A DNA stretch of 10,414 nucleotides from Chloroflexota bacterium. Its GTDB lineage: Bacteria > Chloroflexota > Dehalococcoidia > Lucifugimonadales > JADFKI01. The stretch is taken from positions 1 to 10,414 of the forward strand of contig JADFKI010000115.1 in the NCBI GenBank assembly GCA_022565015.1. Reading direction: 5' to 3'. Position numbers and translations under genes: made by a program. The notes beneath the pieces were generated by a model. That model was not told the DNA's origin. It saw only the letters and a list, made by a program, of their open reading frames with translations, and did not search any database. Below, piece after piece: positions 1 to 7,391 of this stretch. Each line of letters opens with the position of its first letter. Within the stretch, counting starts at the first letter, position 1.

Positions 1-359
1 CGACCGCCCTCTTCGTCCACAAGCAGCATCCAGTTGGAGGAAGACCCTTGTCCGGAGCCGACTTCCGAAGCGAAGCTTCGCGGTGTGCTGGTCGTGCTGC
101 GGTTGACATTTACAGTAGCGAGCAATGGCGATGGCCTCGCTCCCGACCACGGTACAGGCGGAAACGGCGAAGGGACCGGAAGTGCAGCCGGAGAACAGAT
201 CATCACGAAAACCTCACGCGACCCGATCCATCCTCATGAATTCCTCACAGATAAACGTGTCTAGTGATCTTGTGAATCAGGGGTCCTCTCGGAAGGGTCC
301 GGATTCTTGGGCAGAGGGGCAGGCATATCACCGCAGCTACACTGAGGCGAGAGCACAAC
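1..359. other. Left flank without a supportable gene
   Basis: I find no convincing gene here. Short plus-strand frames overlap one another and lack family features or good ribosome sites. A minus-strand frame is open from about position 200 to the left edge; it is rich in Pro, Ser and Thr and could be the beginning of a gene running out of the window, but it has no recognisable motif or ribosome site. A TTGACA hexamer at 103-108 has only a poor -10 partner (TGGCGA at 126-131). The stretch 285-317 can form a small CCTCT/AGAGG stem, possibly the 5' edge of the structured leader that follows. Confidence 0.4.
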
Positions 360-549
360 GGTATGGGCCAGAATCCCATCGGCGACTTAGCCCATGGAAG
401 CTCGCCTGGATTCCCCCTGCTGGTAACAGCCTTCGGTCCGGGTAGTCCTCAGGCGAAAGCCGTTTTTTATAAACGGCCCCAGTACCCTACATGTGGGAGA
501 GCGGCTCCTCTGAGCGATAATCCATCAAATCGGAGAGCCGTATTTTTTT
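360..549 (+). ncRNA. Candidate structured leader RNA (riboswitch/attenuator-like), class unknown
   Basis: The 5' half can fold as an outer stem GAATCC (371-376) with GGATTC (408-413), enclosing an inner stem GGCGACTT (381-388) with AAG-C-TCGCC (398-406, one bulged C). The inner loop contains GCCCAT (390-395), complementary to ATGGGC (363-368) just 5' of the outer stem, so a pseudoknot is possible. ATGGG (363-367) can also pair with CCCAT (375-379) as a competing hairpin. Next come two hairpins with GNRA loops: GCTG-GTAA-CAGC (419-430) and GGC-GAAA-GCC (452-461). AGCCG at 458-462 can alternatively pair with CGGCT at 502-506, the 5' arm of the terminator. These are direct readings of complementarity, not a computed fold. 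I cannot match the region to a known riboswitch class. Its position before a molybdoenzyme operon makes a cofactor or substrate sensor the natural hypothesis. Confidence 0.45.
502..549 (+). terminator. Intrinsic terminator upstream of the molybdoenzyme operon
   Basis: CGGCTC (502-507) pairs with GAGCCG (535-540). After one bulged C the helix continues as TCTGA with TCGGA (one G-T wobble), giving about 11 pairs around a 16-base loop. A run of seven T (543-549) follows at once. This is the classic Rho-independent form. It lies 57 bases before the catalytic-subunit start, so it either ends transcription entering from the left or acts as a conditional terminator in the operon's own leader. Confidence 0.75.
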
Positions 550-605
550 GCTCCGAACTCATCTTGTGCCAGGCCGGGCAATTAGCCGCGAATGGAGACT
601 GACAT

Positions 606-3600
606 ATGAGCGAACAGAATGGTCATCGGGAATTCAAGGTTTCGCGGCGCCAGTTCTTGAAGTTCAGCGGCGCGACGGTCGCGGGTGTGGCGGCGGCGAT
701 GGCCTTCGAAAGGATGGCCTTCCTGCAGCCTATCGACGAGATCGACAACCCTCTAATTTTCTATCCCAATCGCGACTGGGAGACCATATACCGGGACCAG
801 CTCCGCGCAGACTACAGCTTTTCGTTCGTATGCGCTCCCAACGACACTCACAACTGCCGCCTCAACGCCTTCGTGCGCAACGGCATCATCACTCGGATCG
901 AACAGCCATACGATGTGTCCGAATATCGCGACCTGCAAGGCAACAAGCCCACGGCGACCTGGCATCCGAGAGGTTGTCTCAAGGGACTGGCGTACTCGCG
1001 GAGGGTCTACAGCCCGAGCCGCATCAAATTCCCGGTCGTGCGTAAGGGCTGGAAGCAGTGGAAGGACGACGGCTTCCCACGAGAATCCAACGGCCTGCCG
1101 GACCGCGCCTATTTCCGGCGGGGAGAGGATGAGTGGGTACGCATCTCCTGGGACGAGGCTTACGATTTCGTCGCCCAGGGCATGATGAACATAGCGGACA
1201 GCTATAGCAGTTCTCAGGGCGCCGATTGGCTGCTGCAGCAGGGCTTCCACGAAGAGATGGTTGAGACCTTGAAGGACGCCGACGGCGACTACGCCGGTAT
1301 ACGCACCTTCAAGATGCGCGGCGGCATGGCCTTCCTGGGCGCGACTCGTCTCGTCGCCGCCTACAGGTTCGCCAACATGCTCGCCCTTCTGGACAACAAC
1401 ATTCGGGGCAAAGGTCCCGAGAAGTCGGTCGGCGCCAGAATGTTCGACAACTACGCCTGGCACACCGACCTGCCGCCGGGCCACCCGATGGTGCACGGCG
1501 TGCAAACCTTCGACCAGGAGTTCAACGACTTCTGGAATTCCGACCTGATCATAATGTCCGGCCTGAACCTGGTCTCCAACAAGATGGCCGATCCCATCTG
1601 GTGGCAGTCGGCGATGGAGCGCGGCAAGAAGATCGTAGTCATCGCGCCAGAGTATAGCGCATCCGCGCCCAAGGGCAATTACTGGATAAGCATTCGGCAG
1701 GGCACAGACGTAGCGCTGATGCTCGGTATCGCGCATATCCTTATCCGTGAAAAGACATACGACGCCGACTATATCAAGCGCTTTAGCGATTTTCCCCTGC
1801 TCGTCCGCGAGGACAACCTCAAGGTGCTACGTAAGGAAGACCTGGCCGAGACATCGACGGGCCTCGACGCCGGAGATACCTGGCTGGACCGGCAAGGGAA
1901 TCCCGAGCAGGAAATGGATGAGTCGCTGAAGACTACGGCCGTAATGGCCCTGCGAGGAGGAGGTTTGCTCACGGTCAGCCGCACGACCGTCGGAGAGCAT
2001 TTGGATGAGCTGCTGGCTTCCAACGGTCTGTCCTTGGCGGACATCCAGGAGGACTGGGAAGGCGAAGTCCAGACCACCGGCGGCCCGGTCCGGGTTCGTT
2101 CCATCTTCAACCTTTATAAGAAGCTCACCGAGGAGTACACCCCTGCCAACGTGGAGCGCATAACCAATATCAGGGAGTCCAAGATCCGGCGGCTTACCAA
2201 CGACATCGTAGAGGCGGAGACGACGGGCTTCCTCACGGGCATGGGCATGAACATGTACTTTCATAACGACCTCATCAACCGGTCGTACTACATCGTGGCG
2301 ACACTGACGGGCAATGTTGGCAAGCCCGGCGGCAACGTCGGAAGCTATGCCGGAAACTACAAGTCGCCGGTTTTTAACGGCCTGCCTGCCTACGCCGTCG
2401 AAGACCCATTCAATCCGACACTGGACCCAGACGTCGACGGTCGTGATATCAAGCAGCGCGGGTACGGCCTGTTCGAGTCCGTACACTTCTGGGACCATGG
2501 CGACAAGCCGCTGATAGTGGACACCCCGAACCACGGACGAAAGGTCATGACGGGACCCGGACACATGCCAAGCCCCACGAAGGTGGTGTGGGCGGTGAAC
2601 GCCAACCTGCTAGGCGTCGCCAAATGGCACTACAACCAGATCAAAAACACGTTGCCCAGGCATGAGCTCTACATTGCTCAGGACTACGAGTGGAACATGA
2701 ACTGCGAATACGCGGACATCGTGTTTCCGGTGGACTCGTGGGTGGAGTTCAAACACCCGGACATGACGGCATCGTGCACGAACCCATTCGTTCAGATGTT
2801 TCCTCGGGGCGGCATCCCACGGATACACGACACGCGGCACGACATCGAGGTCTTCGCGAACGTAGCGAAGGCGCTCGGCGCGCGCACGGGAGAGCAGCGA
2901 TTCCTGGACTACTGGAAGTTCGTACACGAAGACAACGTGGAGGTCTACCTCCAGCGCATCATCGACGCGAGCAATACGTTGCGCGGCTACAACGCCCGCG
3001 AGATGATCGCCGCCGACACTGGTTTCCTTGCGATGTTCCGCACCTACCCGCGCGTACCCGGCTGGGAGCAGATTCAGGAGAGCAAGCCCTTCTTCACCCG
3101 CACCGGGCGGCTGGAACTATACCGGGAAGAGGATGAGTGGATAGACCAGGGCGAAAACATGATAGTTCACAGAGAGCCGATCGAGGCGACCTCTTACCAG
3201 CCGCGCGTCATCGTCGCGCCTAAAGACTTCGTCACGATGCGACCCGTTGACTACGGCATACCAGACAGCGAAACGGACGGTGACGCCAAGACCCTGTACA
3301 ACAAGGTCATGACGTCTTCGGAGATGCTGAACACCAGAAATCCGCTGCGAGACATCGGCCTGCACTTCAAGCTCAGTACGCCGAAGCCGCGTCACCGCAC
3401 CCACTCGTCGTGGGGCAGCAGCGACTGGAACGCTATCTGGGCCAGTAACTTCGGTGACCCATATCGCCGGGACCGGCGTATGCCCTGGGTCGGCGAGGAG
3501 GAGATGGACATCAATCCCGAAGATGCGATGGACCTGGGCCTTAACGACGGTGATTACGTCTGGGTAGATGCCGATCCGGCGGACCGACCCTACATAGGCC

Positions 3601-4076
3601 CTAAGGAGGGCGACCCCTTCTACGAGATCTCCCGCCTGAAGATACGTACGCACTTCAATCCGGCGCTGCCCAAGGGCATGCTCATGATAATCCACGGCAT
3701 GGCCGGCTCGACTCACAAGACCGTGGAAGCCCAGAAGACCAATGCCGACGGCTCCTCGATGACGGGCACCGGTTACGTATCAGCCGTGCGGAGCGGCTCG
3801 CAGCAGAGCGTCGTAAGGGGCTACCTCCAGCCTACACAGATGACGGAAAGCCTGGTGCACAAGGACTACTTCACGAACAAGATAACACAGGGCTTCCAGG
3901 TCGACACACATACCCCCACCGGGGCTCCAAAGGAAGTCTTGGTGAAGGTTACGAAGGCCGAGGACGGCGGAATCGGAGGGCGTGGTCCGTGGGCGCCGGC
4001 AGACCGAGGAACGACGCCTGGCAAGGAGAACGCCAATATGCAACGGTTCATCCTAGGCGAGTTCATCAGAACGTAG
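606..4076 (+). CDS. Type II DMSO reductase family molybdopterin catalytic (alpha) subunit, Tat-exported
   Basis: Predicted Mo-bisMGD catalytic subunit acting outside the cytoplasmic membrane. Residues 13-19 (SRRQFLK) followed by a hydrophobic Ala/Val-rich stretch form a twin-arginine signal. The N-terminal Fe-S site reads Cys76, Asp80, Cys84, Cys124. The molybdenum ligand is most likely Asp288 in the HTDLPPG motif, which lines up with the YCDLPPA region of NarG. The YADIVFPVDSW motif lies near 700 and the C-terminal MGD-binding domain (INPEDAMDLGLNDGD) near 970. At 1156 residues it is longer than EbdA, SerA and ClrA (about 900-980) and shorter than NarG (about 1250). GGAG at 594-597 supports the start. 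Substrate and direction are unknown; nitrate/nitrite, (per)chlorate, selenate, sulfide and hydrocarbon enzymes all share this fold. Family membership is sure, function is not. Confidence 0.95.
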   Translation: MSEQNGHREFKVSRRQFLKFSGATVAGVAAAMAFERMAFLQPIDEIDNPLIFYPNRDWETIYRDQLRADYSFSFVCAPNDTHNCRLNAFVRNGIITRIEQPYDVSEYRDLQGNKPTATWHPRGCLKGLAYSRRVYSPSRIKFPVVRKGWKQWKDDGFPRESNGLPDRAYFRRGEDEWVRISWDEAYDFVAQGMMNIADSYSSSQGADWLLQQGFHEEMVETLKDADGDYAGIRTFKMRGGMAFLGATRLVAAYRFANMLALLDNNIRGKGPEKSVGARMFDNYAWHTDLPPGHPMVHGVQTFDQEFNDFWNSDLIIMSGLNLVSNKMADPIWWQSAMERGKKIVVIAPEYSASAPKGNYWISIRQGTDVALMLGIAHILIREKTYDADYIKRFSDFPLLVREDNLKVLRKEDLAETSTGLDAGDTWLDRQGNPEQEMDESLKTTAVMALRGGGLLTVSRTTVGEHLDELLASNGLSLADIQEDWEGEVQTTGGPVRVRSIFNLYKKLTEEYTPANVERITNIRESKIRRLTNDIVEAETTGFLTGMGMNMYFHNDLINRSYYIVATLTGNVGKPGGNVGSYAGNYKSPVFNGLPAYAVEDPFNPTLDPDVDGRDIKQRGYGLFESVHFWDHGDKPLIVDTPNHGRKVMTGPGHMPSPTKVVWAVNANLLGVAKWHYNQIKNTLPRHELYIAQDYEWNMNCEYADIVFPVDSWVEFKHPDMTASCTNPFVQMFPRGGIPRIHDTRHDIEVFANVAKALGARTGEQRFLDYWKFVHEDNVEVYLQRIIDASNTLRGYNAREMIAADTGFLAMFRTYPRVPGWEQIQESKPFFTRTGRLELYREEDEWIDQGENMIVHREPIEATSYQPRVIVAPKDFVTMRPVDYGIPDSETDGDAKTLYNKVMTSSEMLNTRNPLRDIGLHFKLSTPKPRHRTHSSWGSSDWNAIWASNFGDPYRRDRRMPWVGEEEMDINPEDAMDLGLNDGDYVWVDADPADRPYIGPKEGDPFYEISRLKIRTHFNPALPKGMLMIIHGMAGSTHKTVEAQKTNADGSSMTGTGYVSAVRSGSQQSVVRGYLQPTQMTESLVHKDYFTNKITQGFQVDTHTPTGAPKEVLVKVTKAEDGGIGGRGPWAPADRGTTPGKENANMQRFILGEFIRT

Positions 4077-4169
4077 CCAAACATATCCCCCTTTTTGTGG
4101 GATGGAGCTATCCGGAAGATGAGATTGTCCCCGAACTAGCGAAAATCGTATGGGTAGAGAGAAAAAAAT

Positions 4170-4460
4170 ATGCCGGTAAAAGACTTCGATCCGGAAGACC
4201 CATTCGATCTCGTCGGCACGCCGGTCCCGAAAGAGGAGGGACACGACAACCAGGAGGAGATGGCCCGCTGCGTCATCGACGAATACCTGGGCATGGGCTG
4301 GAGCGGCAAGGTGGTCCTCAACATGTTCAAGACGTCGAAATTCTCGGGCCCGCACACGATCTACAAAGCGAGAGGCGAGGAATACGTAGTCGGCCTGATC
4401 GAAGAAGGAAAAAAGAGACACAAGGTGCTTATGCATCGTCTGTTCGGCAAGAGCCTATAG
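4170..4460 (+). CDS. Unrecognised small protein between alpha and beta subunits (96 aa)
   Basis: I do not recognise this family. The protein is soluble and charged, with no signal peptide or membrane helix. An acidic, Pro-rich start (DFDPEDPFDLVGTPVPKEE) leads into what look like helices containing MARCVIDEYLGMGWSG, then FSGPHTIYKARGEEYVVGLI and a basic tail. It has a single Cys, so it does not bind an Fe-S cluster alone. GAGAG at 4157-4161 gives an 8-base spacing to the ATG. The gene begins 93 bases after the alpha stop and ends 15 bases before the beta start, so it is surely co-transcribed with them. Coding is supported by its place in the operon and the ribosome site. A role as assembly factor or small extra subunit is inference only; a Tat-hitchhiking subunit would need to bind alpha. 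Confidence 0.75.
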   Translation: MPVKDFDPEDPFDLVGTPVPKEEGHDNQEEMARCVIDEYLGMGWSGKVVLNMFKTSKFSGPHTIYKARGEEYVVGLIEEGKKRHKVLMHRLFGKSL

Positions 4461-4475
4461 CGGGAGGTACAGTCC

Positions 4476-5594
4476 ATGGCGAAGGTTTTCAACTGGCATC
4501 TGAATCGGGAGATGGAATATCCGTATGAGGGGTCCAGACCAGATAAGCAATTTGCCATCGTCTTCAATATCAACCGCTGTATAGGTTGCCAGACCTGTAC
4601 AATGGCCTGCCGCAATACATGGACGTTCAACCCCGGCCAGGAGTACATGTGGTGGAACAACGTGGAGACCAAGCCATATGGCGGCTATCCGCATAACTGG
4701 GATTTCAAGCTCCTCGAAATGATGGGCGAGCAGAGCTGGAACGGCGACACCTACGTAGGCAAAACGATCTTCGAAGACGTGCCCGACGACAAACGTGTTC
4801 TGGGACATATGCCCACGGAAGAGGATTGGGCGCACCCCAATATCTACGAGGACACACCCGCGGGCGAGTTCAAGGGCGAGACTGAGCTTCCGGAGCATGA
4901 CCTCTGGATGTTCTACCTCCAACGAACATGCAACCACTGCACGTATCCCGGTTGCCTGGCGGCCTGTCCGCGAAAGGCAATCTACAAGAGGAAAGAGGAC
5001 GGCATCGTGCTCGTTGACCAGGAGCGTTGCAGGGGTTATCGCGAGTGTGTGCAAGGATGCCCTTATAAGAAGGCTATGTACCGTCCGACCACGCGAATTA
5101 CCGAGAAGTGCATCGGCTGCTACCCGCTCAACGAGCAGGACCTGGGCGCTCGTTGCGTCGTGGCGTGCGTCGGTAAGATCCGACTGCAGGGATGGCTCAG
5201 TGCCCCGGGTGAGGGCAACCCGGAAAACCCGATGGACTATCTTGTGCACGAAGCGAAAGTCGCCTTGCCTCTTTACCCGCAGTTCGGCACTGAGCCCAAT
5301 CTCTACTACATACCGCCCCGCTGGGCGCCCAGGAAGTTCCTGAGGCAGCTGTTTGGGCCAAACGTCGAAGATGCGATCGAGAGGTACACCAATCCAGACA
5401 AGACTCTGTTTGGGTTGCTGCGACTCTTTGGCACGACCCCCACGCTGATCTCCCGGTTCAAGGTTACGGATGATGATGCCGTTGGGTTCGACAGGGCAAA
5501 TAGAGAGCTGGTCCGAGTTCCGCTGGACGAGCCGTTCTTCGTGAGACCGGAATACGACGCTCAATACGATGTCCAGAGGCTGAACGAGCCATAA
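4476..5594 (+). CDS. Iron-sulfur (beta) subunit of the type II DMSO reductase family enzyme
   Basis: Electron-transfer subunit with four Fe-S clusters, of the NarH/EbdB/SerB/DdhB type. The cysteine groups are Cys35-38-41-45; Cys152-155-160-164; Cys185-(Tyr188)-191-195; and Cys212-215-227-231. In the third group an aromatic residue, Tyr188, stands where a [4Fe-4S] ligand would be, like the Trp in NarH (CRGWRMC), which marks the [3Fe-4S] cluster. The run from CNHC through IYKRKEDGIVLVDQ to CPYKK is strongly NarH-like. At 372 residues it is nearer to the EbdB/SerB size (about 330-350) than to NarH (about 510). There is no signal peptide, so it should be exported folded with alpha by the Tat system. 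GGGAGGT at 4462-4468 fixes the start. Confidence 0.95.
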   Translation: MAKVFNWHLNREMEYPYEGSRPDKQFAIVFNINRCIGCQTCTMACRNTWTFNPGQEYMWWNNVETKPYGGYPHNWDFKLLEMMGEQSWNGDTYVGKTIFEDVPDDKRVLGHMPTEEDWAHPNIYEDTPAGEFKGETELPEHDLWMFYLQRTCNHCTYPGCLAACPRKAIYKRKEDGIVLVDQERCRGYRECVQGCPYKKAMYRPTTRITEKCIGCYPLNEQDLGARCVVACVGKIRLQGWLSAPGEGNPENPMDYLVHEAKVALPLYPQFGTEPNLYYIPPRWAPRKFLRQLFGPNVEDAIERYTNPDKTLFGLLRLFGTTPTLISRFKVTDDDAVGFDRANRELVRVPLDEPFFVRPEYDAQYDVQRLNEP

Positions 5595-5726
5595 AAGCGC
5601 TGAATATCAGCACAGACGATGTGGCGAGATCACCCCCTCGGACGAGTCGGCCCCAAAGATGAGGGAAGGGCAGGATGGGGTGATACAGTGCTTAAAGCAG
5701 ACGCAGACGGTTAGGAGGAAGAGCCG
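5595..5726 (+). repeat. Beta-gamma intergenic spacer with an 8-bp inverted repeat
   Basis: The longest gap inside the cluster is 132 bases. It contains a perfect inverted repeat, ATCACCCC (5629-5636) and GGGGTGAT (5677-5684), around a 40-base loop that can itself hold a small CTCG/CGAG hairpin (5637-5646). No T-run follows, so it is not an ordinary terminator. It could be an mRNA processing or stability element that sets subunit ratios, or a protein-binding site. AGGAGGA at 5713-5719 serves the gamma gene. Confidence 0.35.
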
Positions 5727-6752
5727 ATGAAACAGAGACACCTCTACCTGTTGGTAGCGGGGATCCTGGCGATTGCGGCGATTGCGACGTCCCTTAACGC
5801 ATCCGTCGTCTCGGCGCTGCAGACAGATATTGTATCGCATTACGTCGCCGAAGCGTTGCCGCTCGCCGACCCCGGCTCGCCTATGTGGAATCAGGCGACG
5901 TCTATGGACGTGCCGCTCAGCGGTCAGGTGACGATCGCGCCCAAGAATGCACTGCCATCCGTGACGAGCATGAGGGTGCGCTCGCTCAACAATGGGAGCT
6001 GGGTGGCGTTCTTGCTTGAATGGGACGACCCCACGAAAGACGTTGGCGGCAGTCTGACCTCTTTCAAGGACTCGGCAGCCATTCAGTTCCCGTCGGAGGA
6101 GGGACAGCCATTCATCTGCATGGGCGTGGGCAGGAGCCGGGTCCAGATTCTTCACTGGCGCGCCGACTTCCAGCAGGACATCGAGTCTGGGCTACCCAAC
6201 GCCTCTGAGATCTACCCCAACATGTGGGTGAATATCTACCCCGGTGGGGATGATACTGTGTTCTCTACGGGGCTCAGCGCGGGCAACCCCCTTTCAGCAG
6301 CAGACAAGACATCGCCTGTCGAGGACCTGTTGGCAGGTGGCTTTGGCACGCTGACGTCCGAGATACATAACGATGCGGTCGGTTGGGCCAATTGGAGTGA
6401 CGGGAGTTGGAAGGCCGTAATCGCTCGCCCGATGACAACGATAGACGTAGACGACGCACAGTTCGCCGGCGGCATGGAGACTTCGCTTGCGCTTGCAGCG
6501 TGGGATGGTGGCCAGGGGGAGATCAACGGCAAGAAGTCGGTTTCGACGTGGGTATCGTTGAGGATCGAAGCACCGCCGTCTGCGATTGGAGTGCCTGTGA
6601 CGCTACCGGCAGCCTCTGCACCTGCCACGCGGCAGGAGATCATCGTTCGCAGAGACCTTCCTGTGGGGACCATGATTATCATCGGCGTTCTGTTTGCGGC
6701 TACGCTCGTATTTGCATCCTGGATGAGCTGGGTAATGGCAAGGAGGTCCTGA
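5727..6752 (+). CDS. Heme b-binding gamma subunit, ethylbenzene dehydrogenase-type, with C-terminal membrane anchor
   Basis: Heme subunit related to EbdC, DdhC, SerC and ClrC (EB_dh domain). Residues 6-30 are hydrophobic and end in VSA before LQTD, fitting a Sec signal peptide or N-terminal anchor. The beta-rich domain spans about 35-285. Met132, in the segment PFICMGVG, and Lys269 or Lys270, in NGKKSVSTW, match the Met/Lys pair that binds heme b in EbdC. After a Pro/Ala-rich linker (283-300), residues 312-335 form a clear membrane helix with a short basic end (ARRS). The known soluble periplasmic gamma subunits, about 210-290 residues, lack such a helix. It would tether the enzyme on the outer face of the membrane. 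The start is backed by AGGAGGA. Substrate is not indicated. Confidence 0.88.
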   Translation: MKQRHLYLLVAGILAIAAIATSLNASVVSALQTDIVSHYVAEALPLADPGSPMWNQATSMDVPLSGQVTIAPKNALPSVTSMRVRSLNNGSWVAFLLEWDDPTKDVGGSLTSFKDSAAIQFPSEEGQPFICMGVGRSRVQILHWRADFQQDIESGLPNASEIYPNMWVNIYPGGDDTVFSTGLSAGNPLSAADKTSPVEDLLAGGFGTLTSEIHNDAVGWANWSDGSWKAVIARPMTTIDVDDAQFAGGMETSLALAAWDGGQGEINGKKSVSTWVSLRIEAPPSAIGVPVTLPAASAPATRQEIIVRRDLPVGTMIIIGVLFAATLVFASWMSWVMARRS

Positions 6753-6755
6753 CCC

Positions 6756-7391
6756 ATGAATGATACGAGCTCTGTCCTGGCGAGAGCAAAGGTCTACGGA
6801 ATCATCGCCTCGGCTTTCGCCTATCCCGAAGACGAAGTACTCGAAGCCATTCGAGGGAGCGTCGGCGAGCTCAAGGAGGCGCTCACGGCCATAGGTGCGA
6901 ACGCAGAGAGCGTCGAGAAAGGGATGGCCTTCGCCATTGCCGGAACGGGCGCTCACACGGAAGTGGTCCAGAGCGACTACAACCAGCTGTTCGTGGGCAA
7001 GCAGCAGTGTAGCCTGGACGAAAGTGAATACGACAAAGCCATCTTTTACAGGTACCAGCGAATGGCCGACATCGCCGGCTTCTATCGGGCATTTGGTTTC
7101 GAGAATTCAACCGACTCCTACCAACGGCCTGACTACGTAGGTACGGAGTTGGAGTTCATGCATTTGCTTTTGCTCAAGCACGCCTACGCCGTCGAGCAGG
7201 GATGGGACGAGGAGTCTCAAATATGTGAAGAGGCTGCAGGCAAATTCGTCCATGAGCATCTTGAATGGTGGGTACCTTCCATGTGTGAAAAGCTAAGGGG
7301 AGCCAGCTCATGCGCCTTCTACAGGTCGCTCAGCAATTTCCTGGAATCGTTCATAAAGAGCGAGGCCTCCAGGTATCTGCAGCCGGCTTAG
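6756..7391 (+). CDS. TorD/DmsD/NarJ-family molybdoenzyme chaperone
   Basis: Cytoplasmic assembly chaperone, predicted to bind the twin-arginine leader of the alpha subunit and hold it back from export until Mo-bisMGD is inserted. At 211 residues it has family size. Visible marks are the YNQLFVG segment (75-81), DYVGTELEFMHLLLLKHAYA (126-145) and HEHLEWWVP (166-174), which correspond to the conserved helical regions of this all-alpha family. It starts 3 bases after the gamma stop, with AAGGAGGT lying inside the end of the gamma gene, so translation is probably coupled. Its place as fourth structural gene matches ebdD. Its last 82 bases overlap the next gene in another frame. Confidence 0.9.
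   Translation: MNDTSSVLARAKVYGIIASAFAYPEDEVLEAIRGSVGELKEALTAIGANAESVEKGMAFAIAGTGAHTEVVQSDYNQLFVGKQQCSLDESEYDKAIFYRYQRMADIAGFYRAFGFENSTDSYQRPDYVGTELEFMHLLLLKHAYAVEQGWDEESQICEEAAGKFVHEHLEWWVPSMCEKLRGASSCAFYRSLSNFLESFIKSEASRYLQPA

Noticed and set aside
103..131. Sigma-70 promoter with TTGACA
   Set aside because: The -35 match is perfect but no acceptable -10 occurs at 16-18 bases, so it is not called.
280..470. Cobalamin riboswitch
   Set aside because: GC-rich stems and a GAGAGCAC stretch recall one loosely, but the conserved B12-box and the other core elements are not present.
34..602. Several short plus-strand frames in the left flank
   Set aside because: They overlap each other, lack ribosome sites and family signatures, and the later ones coincide with the stems and terminator of the leader.
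753..1736. Long minus-strand frame opposite the catalytic subunit
   Set aside because: It lies within an unmistakable molybdoenzyme gene, has no family features and reflects GC-rich third positions; the same holds for the frame at 1827-2564 on the same strand.
606..4076. Calling the enzyme a nitrate reductase or nitrite oxidoreductase
   Set aside because: Alpha shares the NarG-like Asp motif, but beta is short and an EbdC-type heme subunit replaces NarI, and all type II enzymes share these marks; the sequence does not fix the substrate.
3989..4528. Plus-strand frame bridging alpha, the small gene and beta
   Set aside because: It overlaps three better supported genes in another frame and is rich in Arg/Gly as expected of an out-of-frame read.
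4455..5564. 369-codon minus-strand frame opposite the beta subunit
   Set aside because: The plus strand encodes sixteen correctly spaced cluster positions (15 Cys and one Tyr), while the antisense frame shows no recognisable domain.
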